Origin: JAAYWY01 sp050945275
GTDB lineage: Bacteria; Bacillota; DTU030; DUMP01
Assembly: GCA_050945275.1 (NCBI GenBank)
Contig: JBMNSQ010000066.1
Coordinates: 1 to 9,166, forward strand
DNA length: 9,166 bases
Reading direction: 5' to 3'
The translations under genes and the position numbers were made by a program. Shown piece by piece: positions 6,300 to 9,166 of the stretch; the first letter of the stretch is position 1; every line of letters begins with the position of its first letter. Below the pieces are notes generated by a model, which was not told where the DNA came from, did no database searches, and saw only the letters and a list, made by a program, of their open reading frames with translations.

Positions 6300-6753
6300 G
6301 ATTTTCGTATCCTCCTTTATGCAATATAGATAGTGTGGATGCTGAAAAGTTACAGCTTCGTGCTGGCAGTTATTGCCCGCATACCCCCTTCCATTAATTC
6401 TGATCATCAAATCTGAAGCTAAACCTGTGTCCATAGCTGGCAATTTTTGAGCTGTCATCAACAAACCAGCTTTTAAACACAATATAGGAGCATTGACCAA
6501 AGGTCAAAGCCCCCTATAACTAATATCTATGGGCTTATTGACTTGTTGCGCCCGGTCAACACTATATTCTAATGAGAACCTTAGGCCAATGACACCTAGG
6601 CTTTATGTGACGATGTAAAAGATACCCTACTTTGGGGTAAATACATGCCATCTAAACTCTAACACCGAGTCCTAATAGCTAGTAGCTGCTGATAATAGGA
6701 TACCTTGATAACTATATATATATTTGACATCAATCTAGCAATTCCTCCCGGTG
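6300..6753. other. 454-base regulatory gap between fchA and dctP
   Basis: There is no supported gene of normal size. It contains a candidate promoter with a perfect palindrome (6479-6507), further TTGAC half-sites (6538-6559), a roughly 180-base leader with short inverted and direct repeats before dctP, and an A/T alternating run (about 6713-6722). A 23-codon minus-strand frame (6659-6730) follows a GGGAGG site. No convincing terminator follows fchA, so read-through from the hut genes into the TRAP genes is possible. Confidence 0.6.
6479..6507 (-). promoter_or_regulatory. Candidate TRAP-operon promoter with palindromic operator
   Basis: On the minus strand a -35-like TTGACC (6502-6507) is followed after 17 bases by TATTGT (6479-6484), or after 15 bases by TATATT (6481-6486). 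The -35 box is one arm of a perfect palindrome, TTGACCAAAGGTCAA (6493-6507, plus-strand reading), a form expected of a dimeric repressor site. A second, looser pair of arms, TTGAC / GTCAA (6538-6542 and 6555-6559), lies about 48 bases upstream. No regulator gene is in the window, so the cognate protein is unknown. Confidence 0.5.
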
Positions 6754-7350
6754 TTATTTGTTCGACGTGGTAGATTGTGCCAGCCGAACAATCTCCTCTA
6801 TACGGGTAGCTAAATCGTGCCGGGTTCTTTCATCTTTTATGGACTCTAAATTGATCCTAACATTCATGGCCGCCCCTTCCACAGCAGCTTGCGCTAACAG
6901 CGCCGCTACCCCCGCATCGCTAGCGGCAGCCGGATTGCCCTTTTCGGCTGCTAGATGGACTATTTCTAATACCTTAAGAGCCGTCTCGGCTGTCTTGAGT
7001 GGCACCTTGGCAGCATATATCATGGATTCCTGTATGCGGGCCCGGCGGTGCTCTTTATCGGCGGTTGTCTCCTTAGGTAGCTTAAACGCGGCCATCACCT
7101 GCTGAAAAGCTAGAACATCTTCTTCTATCAGGGTAGCTAATTGTTGTCTTAGAGCGGTGGCATCTTGGCTAAGCTTAACCATTTCGGCTTCTACTGCTAC
7201 AAATTTCTCCTTGCCTTGGGTAAGGTTAGCTACCATATTAACCAGTGCAGCCGCTAGTGCACCAGCTAAAGCGGACGCACTGCCGCCGCCGGGAGCCGGG
7301 GCATCGGAGGCCAGTTGTTCAAGGAAGCTACTCATCGTTAAATTCAGCAT
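6754..7350 (-). CDS. fchA: Formimidoyltetrahydrofolate cyclodeaminase
   Basis: This 198-residue cytoplasmic enzyme converts 5-formimidoyl-THF to 5,10-methenyl-THF and ammonia, the step after FtcD in histidine degradation. The family hallmark 'DAPAPGGGSASALAGALAAAL' region at residues 16-36 and the C-terminal 'GNPAAASDAGVAALL' (138-152) followed by 'AAMNVRINLESI' (160-171) with N163 are present, and the length is normal for stand-alone bacterial forms (about 200). The protein is mainly helical and Ala-rich, as expected for this fold. The start is ATG 7348-7350, with AAGGAG 7 bases upstream. It is a separate gene, unlike the fused mammalian FTCD, and follows ftcD by 163 bases that contain a REP-like hairpin. 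In anaerobes the methenyl-THF can be used for C1 metabolism or ATP through formate-THF ligase. Confidence 0.96.
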   Translation of the reverse strand: MLNLTMSSFLEQLASDAPAPGGGSASALAGALAAALVNMVANLTQGKEKFVAVEAEMVKLSQDATALRQQLATLIEEDVLAFQQVMAAFKLPKETTADKEHRRARIQESMIYAAKVPLKTAETALKVLEIVHLAAEKGNPAAASDAGVAALLAQAAVEGAAMNVRINLESIKDERTRHDLATRIEEIVRLAQSTTSNK

Positions 7351-7390
7351 TACCTATCTCCTTTACAATGGAGGTCTTGTTTTTTATATC

Positions 7391-7416
7391 GGGCGGGCAC
7401 TGAGGCCCGCCCCTAC
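7391..7416 (-). repeat. REP-like palindromic element
   Basis: A perfect 8-bp GC-rich stem (GGGCGGGC 7391-7398 with GCCCGCCC 7405-7412) closes a 6-base loop. On the minus strand it is preceded by GTAG (7413-7416). GTAG or GGAG followed by a GC-rich hairpin is the hallmark of REP elements mobilised by RAYT (REP-associated tyrosine) transposases. The downstream side on the minus strand is A-rich (CGATATAAAAAAC), so it is not an intrinsic terminator in the gene direction. It occupies the ftcD-fchA spacer without interrupting either gene. Copies elsewhere in the genome are expected but not visible here. Confidence 0.65.
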
Positions 7417-7513
7417 ACATCGGGAGCGTAGCGGGACAAATTGGAACGAGCCTTGGCTACACTCTGTATGAGAAATTTGTGGGCGTTCAAGATAACAATG
7501 GTATAGGAAGGTG

Positions 7514-8410
7514 CTATTCCCAGAGCCTGGTCTCAATAATCTGTTCACGTTTAAATCCCTCGAGGCGAAGGTAAAAAACAGCAGCATCTACTAAGGCTTC
7601 CAGGGGCGTAAGCCCGATGATCTCGCTCCCAACTACATTCACCCCATACCGAGCAGCTTCGTTCTTGATGGTTTCAAATACCCGGTGCAGTGGCGTTGTC
7701 CGGTAGTTACACATGTTAATGGTAACTTGAGCCTGACCGCGCTCTTCAATCATAATACCCAGTGCTTTGACGTTTTTATACCCACCGCCGGATTCGCGAA
7801 TAGCTTTGGCGATTTGTTTAGCTATTTTCACATCAGCCGTATCTAAATTTACATTGAAAGCAATGAGAAACTCCCTAGCTCCTACCGCTACGGCTCCAGC
7901 AGTAGGATGGGTGCTTTTGGGGCCAAAGTCCGGATAGCGCTGCGGTTCCTTGATCGCTTCTCTTAGCCCTTCGTAGTCGCCTTTTCTAATCTGGGGCAAT
8001 GTTTTTAAATGGGGCCTGGTAGAAGCTTCTTCGTACAGGTATACAGGGATTTCCAGCTTGTCCGCAATCTCTTTGCCTAGGGACTGAGCTAGCTCTATAC
8101 ATTCGTCCATAGTAACTTCAGTCAGTGGAATAAAGGGAATTACATCAGTAGCGCCGATGCGGGGGTGCTCCCCGCGATGCTGGTTCATATCAATAAGTTC
8201 CGTCGCTTTGACACAGGCCCTAAAGGCTGCCTGCTTGGCTGCCTGCGGCTCTCCGACAAAGCTTACTACTGTGCGGTTGTGACTGGCGTCGGACAGGTAA
8301 TCTAGCAGCCGCACCCCTGGCACCTGGCGGATCTCATTTAAGATAGCTTCAATAACCTCCGGTCTGCGCCCCTCGCTGAAATTAGGTACACATTCTACTA
8401 AACGCGCCAT
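7514..8410 (-). CDS. ftcD: Glutamate formimidoyltransferase
   Basis: This 298-residue cytoplasmic enzyme moves the formimino group of N-formimidoyl-L-glutamate to tetrahydrofolate, releasing glutamate. It begins with the family start 'ARLVECVPNFSEGRRPEVIE' (2-21). It carries 'HRGEHPRIGATDVIPFIP' (78-95) with H82, the position corresponding to the catalytic His of the mammalian enzyme, and the domain junction 'VGAREFLIAFNVNLDTAD' (176-193). The motifs 'VYLYEEAS' (123-130), 'YPDFGP' (159-164) and 'GSEIIGLTPLEAL' (261-273) also fit. Its length matches the transferase domain alone, with the cyclodeaminase encoded separately by fchA. The start is ATG 8408-8410 with AAGGAG 8 bases upstream, placed inside the 16-base gap after the hutI stop, so the two genes are clearly co-transcribed. 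Confidence 0.97.
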   Translation of the reverse strand: MARLVECVPNFSEGRRPEVIEAILNEIRQVPGVRLLDYLSDASHNRTVVSFVGEPQAAKQAAFRACVKATELIDMNQHRGEHPRIGATDVIPFIPLTEVTMDECIELAQSLGKEIADKLEIPVYLYEEASTRPHLKTLPQIRKGDYEGLREAIKEPQRYPDFGPKSTHPTAGAVAVGAREFLIAFNVNLDTADVKIAKQIAKAIRESGGGYKNVKALGIMIEERGQAQVTINMCNYRTTPLHRVFETIKNEAARYGVNVVGSEIIGLTPLEALVDAAVFYLRLEGFKREQIIETRLWE

Positions 8411-8426
8411 ATAAGTCGCTCCTTAC

Positions 8427-9166
8427 TTAAAAAATCGGTTCCAATTCTGTCGGGATAGTGAACGCTTGGCCCTTTTTCACGACAGTCTTAACAAGGTTTG
8501 TACCAAAACGATACATGATAAAATCAAGGTCAGGCGCATCCCATAGCACTAGGTCAGCTTGTTTGCCCGGTTCGATGCTGCCCACCACACTCGCCCTGTT
8601 GATGGCGGCTGCAGCGTTTAGGGTAACTGCTGTAAGGACTTCCTCCGGCGTCAGTTTATATTTCATACATGCTAAATTCATTACTAGCTGCAGAGACTCG
8701 GTTGGGCAGGAGCCAGGGTTAAAATCGGTAGCTAAGGCTACAGGTACGCCAGCTGCAATCATATCCCGAGCCCGAGCGAATTTAACCCCTAAATTTAGCG
8801 ACGTGGCTGGAAGAAGCACGGCAATGGTCCCGCTTAAGCTCATATCCTCTATACTCTGGTCGGTGGCATGAATGAGATGCTCGGCCGAAATAGCTCCGAC
8901 CTTAGCTGCCATACTGGCACCGCCTAAGGCGGTTATTTCTTCAGCATGAGCCTTTGGCGTTAAACCGTGCTCCTTACCGCACTCCAATATTTCTCTAGAC
9001 TCATCTACGTTAAATACGCCTTGTTCACAAAACACATCGCAAAACTCGGCTAATTTGAGCCTAGCAATCTCCGGTATCATTTCCTCCTTAATCAGGCGGA
9101 CAAAGTCCGCCTTTTTTCCCTTGTACTCTGGGGGCACAGCATGGGCACCCATAAAAGTTGGCACCA
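8427..9166 (-). CDS. hutI: Imidazolonepropionase, partial (C-terminal part)
   Basis: About 246 C-terminal codons of the amidohydrolase that opens the ring of 4-imidazolone-5-propionate to N-formimidoyl-L-glutamate, the substrate of the next enzyme, FtcD. The frame is open at the right edge; the first complete codon is an internal GTG (Val) inside the motif 'PTFMGAHAVPPEYKGK', so roughly 165-175 N-terminal residues are missing if the total is the usual 410-420. Metal and active-site motifs seen in this fragment are 'KAHAEEI' (His at fragment residue 73), 'SAEHLIHATDQ' (His 96) and 'ALATDFNPGSCP' (Asp 147), followed by the C-terminal 'GSIEPGKQADLVLWD' typical of cyclic amidohydrolases. No damage is visible. 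The upstream hut genes (hutH, hutU) may precede it beyond the window. Confidence 0.96.
   Translation of the reverse strand, partial: VPTFMGAHAVPPEYKGKKADFVRLIKEEMIPEIARLKLAEFCDVFCEQGVFNVDESREILECGKEHGLTPKAHAEEITALGGASMAAKVGAISAEHLIHATDQSIEDMSLSGTIAVLLPATSLNLGVKFARARDMIAAGVPVALATDFNPGSCPTESLQLVMNLACMKYKLTPEEVLTAVTLNAAAAINRASVVGSIEPGKQADLVLWDAPDLDFIMYRFGTNLVKTVVKKGQAFTIPTELEPIF

Noticed and set aside
6300..6500. In-frame N-terminal extension of DctP up to a start at 6500
   Set aside because: The start at 6297-6299 has AAAGGAGG and begins a textbook lipoprotein signal peptide; the extension has no ribosome binding site and would place the signal peptide internally.
6626..6650. Hairpin TACCC / GGGTA followed by TCTTTTAC as a terminator after fchA
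   Set aside because: The stem is only 5 bp with a 7-base loop, the T run is interrupted, and it lies more than 100 bases beyond the fchA stop; too weak to call.
6724..6729. Plus-strand TTGACA next to the TATATA run
   Set aside because: No -10 box at suitable spacing and no plus-strand gene downstream; treated as chance in A/T-rich DNA.
7384..7587. 67-codon minus-strand frame across the REP-like hairpin and the end of ftcD
   Set aside because: It overlaps the ftcD 3' end in another frame and translates the hairpin; no ribosome binding site and no recognisable protein pattern.

Overview
The window looks like chromosomal DNA from a Gram-positive, anaerobic Firmicute, probably a clostridial or Peptococcaceae-like lineage. 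The signs are strong AGGAGG-type ribosome binding sites, frequent GTG and TTG starts, lipoprotein signal peptides, a secreted YcdB/YcdC-type protein, and the split ftcD plus fchA form of histidine degradation. This assignment is inference; no marker gene is present. Every gene I can support lies on the minus strand, so the biological reading order runs from the right edge to the left edge.

Right third (9166 to 6754): the lower half of a histidine-utilisation pathway. It holds the C-terminal part of imidazolonepropionase (hutI), glutamate formimidoyltransferase (ftcD) and formimidoyl-THF cyclodeaminase (fchA). Together they turn imidazolonepropionate into glutamate, ammonia and 5,10-methenyl-THF. 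A REP-like GC-rich hairpin sits between ftcD and fchA. hutH and hutU are not visible and may lie beyond the right edge.

Middle (6753 to 2400): a 454-base non-coding gap with a perfect palindrome overlapping a candidate promoter, then a complete tripartite TRAP transporter (dctP, dctQ, dctM), then a divergent homologue of imidazoleglycerol-phosphate dehydratase (HisB family) and a terminator. The HisB-like protein is not next to other histidine biosynthesis genes and has lost residues that are conserved in the true enzyme. Its position beside an uptake system and histidine-degradation genes suggests that the transporter and enzyme handle an imidazole-containing compound that feeds the hut pathway. 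This is the most interesting hypothesis in the window.

Left third (2399 to 1): a separately promoted and terminated MATE-family efflux pump, then the N-terminal part of a secreted YcdB/YcdC-like protein that runs off the left edge. I see no tRNA, rRNA, CRISPR array, insertion sequence or phage gene.
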